A stretch of 64,000 bases of DNA from Stereum hirsutum FP-91666 SS1 (taxonomy: Eukaryota > Basidiomycota > Agaricomycetes > Russulales > Stereaceae): the NCBI RefSeq assembly GCF_000264905.1, contig NW_006763134.1, forward strand, positions 158,916 through 222,915. Reading direction: 5' to 3'. The position numbers and the translations under genes are program-made. Below the pieces are notes generated by a model that saw only the letters and a list, made by a program, of their open reading frames with translations, ran no database searches and was not told the origin of the DNA. Below are positions 24,406-34,897 of this stretch, one piece after another (position 1 is the first letter of the stretch; each line of letters opens with the position of its first letter).

Positions 24406-24413
24406 TATATAAA
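24406..24413 (+). promoter_or_regulatory. TATA box of the lectin-like gene
   Basis: TATATAAA stands 156 bp before ATG 24569 and is followed by a pyrimidine-rich stretch (24420-24500), as is common at fungal transcription starts. Confidence 0.5.
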
Positions 24414-24568
24414 CCTCATCTTCGTCCAACCCACCTTCGTCCCCATCACTCTTTCTTCGCTCCTCTTGACGAGGTTCCTCACGTTCTTTCTCTAGCTCGA
24501 TTGCTTATCCCTTGCTGGTGCTAGCTGCCATCCATTCTTTATTTTTTCACTTGTGATAGCCTATAAGC

Positions 24569-26308
24569 ATGCTTATTCGCATTTCCTGCCCTCTACTTCT
24601 CAAGGCCTCTGTGTCGCTCGCTGCTCCATTCTCTTTCGCTCGCCGTGTGACAACTGGAGTCACTCTAGATCCCGCTGCTGTTGCCGAGGCTCAAGTCCGC
24701 GACGATACTGCGACTCGCGCGTTCTCAGCTACCTCTATTACGGTCTGTTTTGCTCGCGACTCAACTACCCTCCTTGATTGATTGCTCATTGCATTTTTTC
24801 TCCCTTCTCAGACCAGCGACGGTCAATGTCTTTTCGTTGATCCTACATCTGGGGACTTCCGCGAGAACCTGACTCCGGTACAGACCGCTGCTTGCAACGG
24901 GAGCACTTCCCAGCATTGGGATGTGATCACCGCTGGTGTTCACAACAATGTCCCTGGAGCGGCCTTGATAGTCAGCACCTTAGTCCGTACCTTGATTCTC
25001 TCTGCAATCAACAATCCAGTGCTCATGCGACATTGAACAATAGACTAATGCGTGCCTCAACTTCGATCCCCGTCGTGCAGCGGGTAATCAAGTTCTGCTG
25101 TTCTCCTGTGGAGGCAGAGCGGACGGCGGTGCGTACATCTTCACTTTCGCTGTTGAAAATCACTCATCTAGCATTCACTTTTCGTAGGTGGCGCTGTGAC
25201 GAACTCTCAATTGTTCAACTTCGCCGGTGGTGCGGGACCTTTGCCTTTAGTGCCTCAAAACGCTAACAATGCCACATGTTTGATCATCACGAACGGACTG
25301 CTCGATCAGACTTCGTGCGATCTAACACAAGCATCCGGTCTTGAGGTGAGAAAAAATATTCTCTCACCGGACTTCTTTGCCCATCTTGACATTATTCATC
25401 ATCTCTCAGCTCTTCACTTTCGGTAGTGACGCTACTACATCGCCTGCATCAAGCACATCCTCCGCTCCCTCGGAAGCCTCTTCCACATCCACGGACGCAA
25501 CATCATCTCCCACTCCCACTTCTACCACTCCCACCTCCACCCTCTCCTCTCCCACAGTCACCGGCACCGGCACCACAGTCCTCGATCCCACCGCTGTCGC
25601 GGAAGCTCAAGTGCGCGACGACACCGCTACTCGCGCATTCTCCTCCGCCCAGATTCAAGACTCGACCGGCCAATGCCTCACCATCGACCCTCTTTCCGGT
25701 GATTTCCGTGAGAACTTGATCCCCGTGACGGTGCAGGCTTGCGATGGGAGTGCTGGGCAGCAGTTCGATGTGATCACGAGCGGGGTTCATAATAATGTGG
25801 CGGGAGCTGCGTTGATCGTCAGCAGCGAGGTGAGCTAGGTTTATGAGCCCTTCTTATCCTCTAAGCTACTGGGACTTCAACTTATCCACATGATCATCAA
25901 CTTCCGTAGACTCAAGGATGCCTAAACTTCGATCCTCGACGAGCAGCCGGCGACCAGGTCATTCTGTTCTCCTGTGGCGGTCGCGCTGACGGTGGTAAGC
26001 CTACTTCCAATACGGTGATTCCCTTCTGGTAGTTGACAATTACTCTCGATGTTATCCCAGGCGGAGCGGTCACCGATTCTCAACTTTTCAACTTTGCCAG
26101 CGGCTCAAGCTCTCTGCCGCTCGTCCCACAAAACAGCAATAACGCGACATGCCTGGTCAACTCGAGCGGTGCGCTCGCACCGGCAAACTGTGATGACAGT
26201 GCCGATCAGGTGGGCGTCCTTTCTTCTCCTTGAACAAGCGGACAGATGTCATAGTATAGCTTACTTCCCACTATACTTTTACCCATAGCTCTTCGTGATC
26301 GTTCAGTA
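24569..26308 (+). CDS. Secreted protein with two duplicated ricin-B-type (beta-trefoil-like) modules
   Basis: ATG 24569 begins a hydrophobic signal-like N-terminus (MLIRISCPLLLKASVSLAAP). About ten exons follow, ending LFVIVQ at 26308. Two homologous modules are separated by a Ser/Thr/Pro linker (about 25430-25575) that looks O-glycosylated. Each module contains VAEAQVRDDTATRAF, then DGQCLFVDPTSGDFRENL (DSTGQCLTIDPLSGDFRENL in the second), HNNV(P/A)GAALIVS, CLNFDPRRAAG, LLFSCGGRADGG (ILFSCGGRADGG) and SQLFNF. The GQCL/QxF spacing is like ricin-B lectin repeats, which bind sugars. Intron positions match between the modules. I see no catalytic chain, so this is a lectin-like secreted protein, not a complete toxin. 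Ligand and role unknown. Confidence 0.75.
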
Positions 26309-27586
26309 GCGGCGTCGAAGACGAAGGCAGAGACTGAGACGAAGTGTCCAAATCAGGTTGTGTATTCTAGCCCTCATGAGTGCAAAAGCTACAAGGACAT
26401 TACGATGTATTGAGAAGACTACTTTGATACAGTCAGAACTTGGTTGGTGAGGTTTACTCGTCCCTCGATATTAGCATTGTTCTATCATATGGAGGGCAGC
26501 GGCTGCGACGTCCTGTCCCACGATTTGTGGAGTACAGAAACTTGAAAGCAAGATGAAGAGACGAACAATATGTGTCCTGAATCGTGTTTTCTGTGGGCTG
26601 AAGAACAAAGGAACACCTTGGGTAACCTTGTCGATGGGTCGATCCTCGGGAATTTCTTTAATTTAATCATTAGGTGGCTGGTAAGGATTTTCCTTGGCAT
26701 CTGGAATGGGTGACTCTTACACTGATTTAGACTTTGAGTCTTGATGCGTGACATCGAACTTTCTACTTCCAAGTTCATCCAATCCCGTTTGCTGACGCTT
26801 TTTAGCGAGTTTTAGAAGGAGAATCAGAAGAATGGGGTATCTCCGATTAGCCTTTCTGTGGTGGACTGCCGGTAGCGTTTGCATAATTCCCCTCCAGTCT
26901 CGACTTTCAAGACACTCTTATTTTGTTTCAGGTCTTCCATACCCCTGCGGTCTCAGAATAGCACTCAGGCAATCAACAGCGGAGAGAGTCAGAGCCTCAA
27001 AGCAAAAGATCATCATGATCTTTCCTATCTCCGTGAGAGGTTCATGACCGCCTGGGGAGCAAGTCTCAGCAAACAGTGCATGAGTTTCGGGAGAAGCATG
27101 ATCTCATCATCACATCTGATTCTGCTGATCCTCTGCCTCCAACACGATAGCCTGGTGTGCATGGTATGAATGCTGGTAGCGCTCATACCTGGGATTATCT
27201 AGACTCGCAACCTCGGTTTTTTGTCTTGAAGATGGTATTCCATCCGAACTACCTGTTTCGAGGAGCAGGCACGTAATGCCTTCTCTCCACAAAGCCCGAA
27301 CTACATCAGTCACAAGGACCGTGTAAGTCGTCGTTGAGCCTTTGGAAGCTACATTGTTTTCTCAGGTATCTATTGCACTGCTGTTTTGAATCAGTCTCAT
27401 GGATGAATCATACAGCTATCCTGGGCGGTCCTGGGCGGTGAGACTTCACCTCTTTGGAACCCGGATCCGACTCTATCAGAATGTCGCCTGAACCGCTTGA
27501 GGATAGATGCCCATAAGTACGGTAAAGAGTACTTGGTTCTTTTGCCACCTTTTCTTTGCCCACACGTATTCCTTCCTCACCATACC
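26309..27586. other. Intergenic, no gene supported
   Basis: About 1.3 kb. Short frames occur at 26832-27047 (+) and 27110-27313 (-), but neither joins to neighbours by good splice sites and neither resembles a known family. Confidence 0.4.
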
Positions 27587-29934
27587 ATGGCCGCACCACC
27601 TGTCACGAACCCAATTGTGCTTGATCTCTCAAACACCGCTGGAGCTACCTTGATCAGTCTTTTCATCTCCAGCGCGCTCTGGGGCGTGTCGTGTGTCCAA
27701 ATGTGAGTCTGGTTTCTTCTCTATTCGTGTCCTCGCCATTCATATCAGCATATGCAGGTTCACATATTTTTACACGTTAGTAATTACTTCAGTAGATGCA
27801 GGTGTCTTGAACGCGGGCGCAGCATACTGACGCTTCGGTGTCCTTCAGATACGGAGACTCGGATGGGAGGGTGATGAAATTCGGAGTGAGTGCTAGCAAC
27901 TTACATCTGGACGTCGGATTAATCGCTGACTTTCTCGATAGGTGGCTTTCCTTTGGTAATAGATCTCTCGAGAGACCGTCCACTACTCCGTTGACGGGTC
28001 TATTGACTGATACCCCTCTTCACGATATAGGGCTCTTAACACTGCCAACGAGGCACTCACCGCAACCCCTGGTAATTTTTTGGTTCTCCCAGACTCGGTC
28101 ATTGCCAGCTTATGCCGGGTTCCTTGTAGAGTGGCGCCAGGTCATCTCGAACTGGGGAAGCTTGGAGGTCCTCGCACAGTTCGCGCCGTCAGTCCCCTGA
28201 TCCCATTAGCATGTCTTTCACTGCAGGTGCTAATGCGCTTTGTTTTCAGAGAATTCATGGTTCGTCATCTCTCCTCTTGAGCGTTACATCTGTGCACCGG
28301 GTTGACTTCACGCTTCGGTTCAGCATGCGGCTTGGACTTCTGTGCGTGTATTCTCTCTACCTACTCCTTGCTATGCATCTAAGAACGCCGTTATTCTGAC
28401 TATCCCGCAGATCCTTCTCAGCGCTGTTGTGCAATTGGTGTTCATCCGCAGAATATATCTATGTAAGAACACCTTTTCTGGCTCCCATTGCGTTCTATGC
28501 TTAAATGTGTCCGTCTCGAAAGTGAGCGGCAAGAAATCCTTTTGGATTGCGCCTTGTGCCTTCCTAGTACGTTCGCGACCAGTCTGTCATGATTCATAGA
28601 CTCTTTTTATCCTCACGGCTGCCCTTTTGTGTAGGTTCTTATTACGGTTTATCAGCTCGGTACGTGATTACCTCTATGCCTTAATATCCTTATATCATGC
28701 TCATTATCAATCGTACTCAGCGGTGACGATTGGTGAGTTCATCCATCGTATCTCTACGCGTTCTGACCCGTGCTGACGGAACACCGAACAGCATGGATAA
28801 TCATTGGGTTTGTACACTTCTCCTCTGTCTGTACTCTGTGCTCATGAGCTGAGCGTCGTGATAAAGGTTCCAGTCAGGGATAACGAGCCACTCTCAATTC
28901 GTGAGTCCTTGATGTCCAACAGCATAACACGCACTAGTGACGGTGTTTCTGTTTTCCTCTCGCGCTGCAACATAGGCACTCGCCCTGTCGATCAGGTGCT
29001 GTACGACTGCGGATGACGTCCTCATTGCCGCTGCAATTATATACCTGCTCTTGAGGAACGGGTGGCCCAAGTTCAGGAAGTATGCAGAGCTCGCATAGTA
29101 ATAATGTGGTACCAATTTTAACATCTTCATCCATATGTAGGTCTAGGCAACAGCTTCTTCGTCTAGTCATGGTGACGATCAACAGTGGTGCCTGGACGGC
29201 GTTGTTTGCCCTCCTGACCGTCATCTTCGTACGCCGCATCTCCACCGTGCCCTTCGTTCTCCTCACCCTCTTCATATAACTCTAATGCTTGCTGAACGTC
29301 CAGATGTCAATCTACCCATCGACCCTGGTTTCTGGTGTCTTCGACCTTTCGCTCCCAGCATTACACCTCACCTCCCTCCTCGCGAATCTCAACTCCCGGC
29401 GCTACGTTAGAGGACAATCCTCAGCATCGTCCTCCAGCCCCTCTGATCCAGAATGGAACGAGTGCACCTCAGCCTTCGACTCTGGTAGTCGGTCTGGATA
29501 TAGCAGCGGTGAGAGGCGGCCTAGCACAAGTGTCTATCCGTCGAATGCATTCCGGCTCAAGGGCAGAGGGGCAACTGGCGAGACGAAGACTACGATGGGT
29601 ATAAAGACGGAGAACAGCGTGCAGTTCTCTCCAAGTACGCCAAAAGCACGAGGGGAGTTTGAGAGTGTTAATGCGGTATGCATTTTGCTTGGGCTTTGAA
29701 GGCTACGCTGAGAAATCATCTTGATTTGCTCACTGCTCAGGTCTCGCCCGTGGTTGCGATTTTGAAACCTGAATCTATGGACTATGACGGCACGGACACG
29801 CATAGATTCTACCGTCAATCCGAAGAGCACAACGCGTCAAACAGTGAGTCTCTCGAACATTTTCTTCTAGCATCCAATACCGAACAAGCATGGTCATAGG
29901 ATACGGAGGTGTTGAAGCCTACCACATCAACTAG
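27587..29934 (+). CDS. DUF6534-type seven-helix membrane protein
   Basis: ATG 27587 (MAAPPVTNPIVLDLSNTAGA), then twelve or more short exons. Hydrophobic segments in order: LISLFISSALWGVSCVQMF; VAFLWALNTANEALTAT; the signature SNWGSLEVLAQF; ILLSAVVQLVFIRRIYLLSG followed by KKSFWIAP; VLITVYQLG with AVTIAWIIIGFQSG; ADDVLIAAAIIYLLLRNG; SRQQLLRLVMVTINSGAWTA with LFALLTVIF; SIYPSTLVSGVFDLSLPAL and LTSLLANLNSRRYVRG. This is the order found in the large agaricomycete DUF6534 family, whose function is unknown. The cytosolic tail is Ser-rich. The end is either 29899 without the last intron or about 29934 with it. Exon 4-5 junctions are the least certain. Confidence 0.75.
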
Positions 29935-30149
29935 GCTTTGCTTCATGTGGCAATCCACAAGGGTTTGGTGGGAGTGGGGACACAGCATTTGTGAGTCAGG
30001 GTGGATCGATGGAGTGTTTGGATCGAAAGTGTTGTATGTACTAAGTATTAATGGTGGTATGTATTTGTTGTTATGGTATGTGGGCCATAGGCACTTTAGG
30101 AACCATGAAGTGCTCAGTTGAAGTGGCGACTCAGCTGAGATTGTCGCGA

Positions 30150-30404
30150 CTACCACCTCTAGGTCCCGGTATCTTCGACCTTTCAATCACAACACTACAC
30201 ATAATCTCCCTACTTACAACTTTCCACTCGGAGCTGCACCTAAACCAAGCCCTCAGCCTCAACCTCCAGCCCCTCTGTTCCGGAGAGTGCACCTCGCCAT
30301 CTGATTATGATAGGTGGAACGATGGAAATATCAGGAGGCCTAGAAATTTGAATTCTTATAACCTAGGGAGAAGAGGTGGTAGTCCCGCTTTGGTATTTCG
30401 TTGA
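30150..30404 (+). pseudogene. Relic of a DUF6534 last exon
   Basis: The frame reads GPGIFDLSITTLHIISLLTT and later CTSPSDYDRWN. This mirrors SGVFDLSLPALHLTSLLANL and the Ser-rich tail of the intact gene ending just upstream. At DNA level the stretches around CTCCAGCCCCTCTG and GAGTGCACCTC are shared. Only this exon is recognisable, the helix is no longer regular, and no start or upstream exons are present. It is a partial tandem duplicate or the left-over of a deleted paralogue. Confidence 0.5.
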
Positions 30405-30599
30405 AGCCAGCAATCAAGCAGTGTTGTGGCAAAAAAAAAGTCATTGTTAATTGCGGTTAGATCAAGTACAAGTTAAATGAGAGTCTGAGTCTGAGATAAT
30501 ACGGCACAGGGAAATAGGATCGAGCACGGAGAACGTCGTCGCAACAGCATACAAACACGAAACGACACCAGGAAGATCCACCCATGTGGATACGGTCCA

Positions 30600-31830
30600 T
30601 TAACGAGCACGGCTGGAACCTGCCCTACTACCTCCTGCGCTCGCATTTCCATGGTCGGCCTCAGTGGCGTCCTTCGCAATCCTTCGCCTCTTTTGAGATT
30701 GGCCTGAGGCGCGAGAACCATCTAGGGCGAGATCTAAGTGCGGGTCCATCAAGCTCTTCGATTCGTCAAAAGTAGAATTCGGAGTCGGAGAACCAGCAGC
30801 CCGCTTTGACGTCCTCGTCAATCTGGCCTTATCTTTCGCGCTATTGTTCGTCTCGTTTGCCTTGACCGGCCTCTCGAGATAAGCCTTGGGGATGTATTTA
30901 TTGAGCTGAGTCCATATCTCCATAATACCACGGCAGGTGAGAAGGAGGGATCGGAAATGTTGAGGAACGTTATAGATGGTAAAGTCTCGTGTCGCCAAGG
31001 CCAGTACCTTTTGTCCCGCGTTCCAGATTGCAGCTAGAGGATGAATCCAAGACTCCACAGTCACGCCCGCGTTACCTAAACCCCAGTTGGGATTATCAGA
31101 AGTATTTTGACACACAGCGGTCTTCAGGGGCCACGACTTCAGTGGGACGACGTGGAAGAGCTGCCTTTCTGCGTGCCAATCATGCTATGCATACGGAATT
31201 AGGAGACGGTGGTAAAAATCATTCTAGAAGGAACACACCTCCAGCCAATTAGTGATACTGATATCTCTGGCATTCAGGGTACCATTAAGGCAGTCGTCGT
31301 GGACACTCGAGAAGTATTCGTGGACAGCATCCAAAATATGTTGCGGGGGTACCAACGCCCATCCGTAGTTGTCGAAAGATTGATGGAGATCAATACGCAC
31401 TACTCCCAGGATACATGTTTATGAGAGACCAATAGAAGTAGGAGGGCAGAACGTACGATACAAGATATTGCGCGAAGAGTCGGCGTTGAAAGTGTGAGGT
31501 TTCATGCCGAGGATGAATTCGATCAATGCGTTCTGATGTCACTAGTGAGGGAGGGACCATTGGAGACCCGGAGTGGGAAAAACTTACCCGACTGCGCGCA
31601 TTCCTCTCTCTCTCAATAATGTGAGCGACTGTGATAACATATTTAGTGGTCTCCCCCGTTATGATACAAATGTCTCTGTCAGGACCAACCCTCTTCTCGA
31701 GCCGTTCGATGGCCGACCGAGGCACGATCGACTTCCAGAGGATGCGATGTTCAAGTTGGGGAGTGTTGTCCACGAGCATGGGACCGCCACCGCCAGCCAG
31801 TTGGGGAGTCGAAGTCGGCAAGTGAGCCAT
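30600..31830 (-). CDS. HNH nuclease-like protein
   Basis: Exons 31830-31588, 31532-31457, 31399-31239 and 31184-30600 sum to 1065 nt (354 aa) with closed phases. The HNH_2-type core is visible: DICIITGE (first Cys), ITVAHIIERE (first His), then SSRNILYLRIDLHQSFD (Asn and second His, Leu-Arg-x-Asp-Leu-His), followed by NYGWALVPP. This order is the one used by HNH endonucleases to bind a metal and cut DNA. The C-terminal 195 residues are helical, then basic and Ser-rich (KARLTRTSKRAAG, QSQKRRRIAKD), suggesting nuclear import. Such genes are common, lineage-specific and uncharacterised in agaricomycetes. It is divergent from the gene at 32142 and shares its 311-bp promoter region. Confidence 0.7.
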
Positions 31831-31942
31831 GCTAAACGCAAGTTTGTAGGAGGGGAAGTGAGAGTCAGAGGAGAGAGAGATTTTTAGAGATTTTTATACA
31901 CTCTGATTGTAGTGTCAAGCTTCGGCTTCAGGGTAGCCGCGC

Positions 31943-32053
31943 GGCCGACCCAACTGCCTTCCTTTCTTGAACTCCGCGCTCGCGTGGCGGGCGCGTGTGG
32001 CGGGCGAGAGCCGCGCGGCGGCCGTCCAAGAAAGGAAGGCAGTTGGGTCGGCC
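31943..32053. repeat. Perfect 27-nt inverted repeat with 57-nt GC-rich spacer
   Basis: The arm 31943-31969 is the exact reverse complement of 32027-32053. The pairing extends one more base pair outwards. The spacer holds a second copy of AGCCGCGCGGC (31936-31946 and 32009-32019). The right arm overlaps a 14-bp perfect palindrome, GGGTCGGCCGACCC, at 32045-32058. The structure lies between two divergent start codons (31830 and 32142), so it would form a long hairpin in a shared promoter. Confidence 0.9.
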
Positions 32054-32085
32054 GACCCTCGACACGTCCATCCTGACACGCCCAG

Positions 32086-32093
32086 ATATATAT
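32086..32093 (+). promoter_or_regulatory. TATA-like element
   Basis: ATATATAT lies 49 bp upstream of ATG 32142 and 33 bp after the inverted repeat. Confidence 0.35.
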
Positions 32094-32141
32094 GAAGCTT
32101 TCAGGCAAGGTATTCGTCCTTCGTCTCTCTTCGCTCCAATC

Positions 32142-33840
32142 ATGTCTCGGAAACACGCGTGCTCTGCCTCTTCGAAGGAAATCGACTACGTGAGCGATGT
32201 CACCGACCCCAATCCCTACGGTTATACAGATAAGAACCTCGAAACACCTCCACCAAGCGACCACTCTGGCGACGATTACTGCGAGGGCGATCCATTCGAT
32301 TATTTTGAAGCCTCTCGCTCTCTTCGATCGGCTGATCTCAGAATCGACATGGCCGGGGGAGTCGCCTTTCACATATTGCTTCGATGGTGTATCCTCACAC
32401 ATGAGCCTTGGAAGGACGAGCACAGTCATCGTATTGAGGCTACTTGTGTGCAAGAGGCACATTTGATTGACAGAAAAACCTCCAGGAAATCGGTAAGCAC
32501 CTCCTTGCTCCCGCGTCTCCGAATCGAGCTCGTTTGTCTGACAAGTTTCACACCTGAACTAGTGCGAGATTTTCGAAAAGATATGGTGTATTCCCAAGGG
32601 TAGATTCAGGCTTCACTCTCCCTTGAACATTGTACCTCGTGTGTTTTCATCTGACATCTCTTCCTCTTCACCTTCCTGACGGCCGTATTGGTCACTATCT
32701 TCATAGTTCGAGCCGACTGGCACAGGGGTTTAGATTGTAGAGGTTGGGTCATGCTGCCACTTCAATCTACCCTGGTTGCGATCAACGAGAATCTGAAGAA
32801 GAGTCCCAAGAACGCTGCGGCTGTCGCACCTTGGGTCCAAGAGGTCCGTTCCCTATGATAAGTGTCACCCTTGGCAATTTACTAATTGCGCTCATTAGGA
32901 CGGCAAGACTAATTATCAGCGCCATCAATACATGTTCATACCTCTTGACGAGCGAAGTCGTACTATCCCCATCGCGACACGCAAGCTCTCAAAGGACCCG
33001 AAGGGCGAAGGCATCGTGACCCAAGGGGGTACAAAGGACGACCTCGTTTTCCACGACGGGGCCGCCGGGCTTAGGATCCACTCGCTTGCTCACCCCTTTC
33101 CCGTTATACGGAAGGCAGTCAAGATGTTCGGTGAACACACCAGTATGGCAGAGCTTGCTGACAATCCCTCGGAACACGCGACTTGTATGGTTTTGGCTCA
33201 GATGATATATAGCCGATGGCTCAAACTCGCGGGTGGTGAAAAGGCTTTGAACAGGCGATTTGGCGAAGATGAAAGTGATGAAGATGGGGCAGACGCAGCT
33301 GCAAATGAGGGAGACCGAAGTGGCAGCAAACAGGAACGCGACGAGTTCGACCCCTCTGGAAACGACGAAGATCGTTTGGAAGACGCCTTGAACGACGGTG
33401 AGGCACCTAACGGAGACCCCTACAGTATTGGCCCACATAGGCAAGCTTTCGACATTCCGGAAGATGCCCCTTCTTTGGTGTCCGACTCTTCTAGTGCGAA
33501 AGCTCCGAACCCCACACCGGGACCCGACTATTCGAAGAGCATTGCACTTTGGGTCGGCCCTCTTCCACGTCTCCATAAAACAACCCCCCTCCCATTCTAT
33601 GACGAAGACTCGGAGAGTGAAGACGAAGAGAACGGGAAGCGTCCGTCTCGTTTGATGCCGTCCGAATCCAGGAAGGTCCTCCTCGACAGGTGGTTCAACA
33701 ACGACTTCAAGGTTGCAGACAGCCCGATCTCTGTCGCCGAGGCTCGCTCTGCGCACCCTGCGAAGGTAGTAGATCCGTCTTACGAAGAGGATCGGCCTGT
33801 CGGTAGCAAGCGGAGGAGGGCGTTAACCGATGATGCGTGA
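32142..33840 (+). CDS. Acidic protein of unknown function
   Basis: Exons 32142-32492, 32563-32599, 32707-32843 and 32899-33840 sum to 1467 nt (488 aa), phases closed. The N-terminus is Ser/Asp-rich. The centre (WCIPKVRADWHRGL, CRGWVMLPLQSTLVAINENL, HQYMFIPLDERSRTIPIATR, LRIHSLAHPFPVIRKAVKMF) looks folded. Then comes a long Asp/Glu run (EDESDEDGADAA, EDSESEDEENG), a WFNND segment, and a basic end GSKRRRALTDDA that may be a nuclear signal. No family recognised. It is divergent from the HNH gene, so co-expression is possible but not shown. Confidence 0.65.
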
Positions 33841-34897
33841 AGCGTCTTTCTCCTCGTCTACATATCTAGTCTCGCTATGTCCACGCTACATTTACCGCTA
33901 CATCCTGACATCGCTATGCTTCCAGTCTTCCTTCGTGTACGTTATAGAGTTGGGTGTTGATCTTTCGTATATGAAGACATTGTTGCATTCTCTCTCTTAC
34001 GATGCAAGCGGAGGCGGTTCTTGTTCAAACCCTAGCAGTCGCAGCGGTAGTAATAGTAGATCATCAACGCAAGACTTAGCATCAACATCATCCGTCGTAT
34101 CAATACTCCATTGTTCACAAAACTTTTCAGTATGGCTACAGCACACACACAAGGCGATAAGCTGGTCAATTTCGCAGCCCCGTTCTTCTACTAGCCTAAG
34201 TATACATCGATGTGGGAGTTTTTATTCTTGAAAATATCTCACTTAGGTCGATCGGCATGCAGACCTGAACCACAGACAAAACGGACGGTCACGAACAAAC
34301 ACAGCCGAACCAAAAGATGTCCATAAGATTCAGACCAAGGAAACCGAGTAACAACGCCTGGATCGTATGCACGAGACGCAACATAACATAGTTTACTCAA
34401 GACTCACTTACAAACAAATGTACATGTAGATACGATGCGATGCGACGACTGGCAGTGTGAATTACTATGCAAAAAAAAAGAGAGACGGGAAGAAAAAACA
34501 GAGATCGAAACAAAGGAGAGCGAATATGTGTATGTATACGTACGGGGTGCGAGGAAGGAGAGATGAGGCTTTAAAAGTGTAATGTGGCGAGAGGATGAGG
34601 TGGGAGATGGAGTGGTGAGAGCGGAGTACGAGGGGGCGCACTGGAATATGTCCTCTTAAGCATATGTATAAGCAGGGGCGCGAGAAAGAAAATGCGAAAG
34701 CGACAAACACAGTAACACAGAATGATAGGCAGTGACAGGGCAATTCTTAGACTTTAGTGTATGTTTCGAGGTGGAAAAAAAAGGGGGAAATCGACACCGA
34801 CGGAAAGAGGCGTAACGTAACGGCACAGAAAAGAAAACAGAGGGTTAAAACGAACAGGCGAAAAAGAACCAAGAGAAAATCAGGCAAAACAGACGTC
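33841..34897. other. Intergenic between convergent genes
   Basis: About 1.05 kb between the stop at 33840 and the WC-1 stop at 34898. It would hold both 3' UTRs. Homopurine and homopyrimidine patches occur (34468-34520, 34780-34880), but no gene is seen. Confidence 0.5.
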
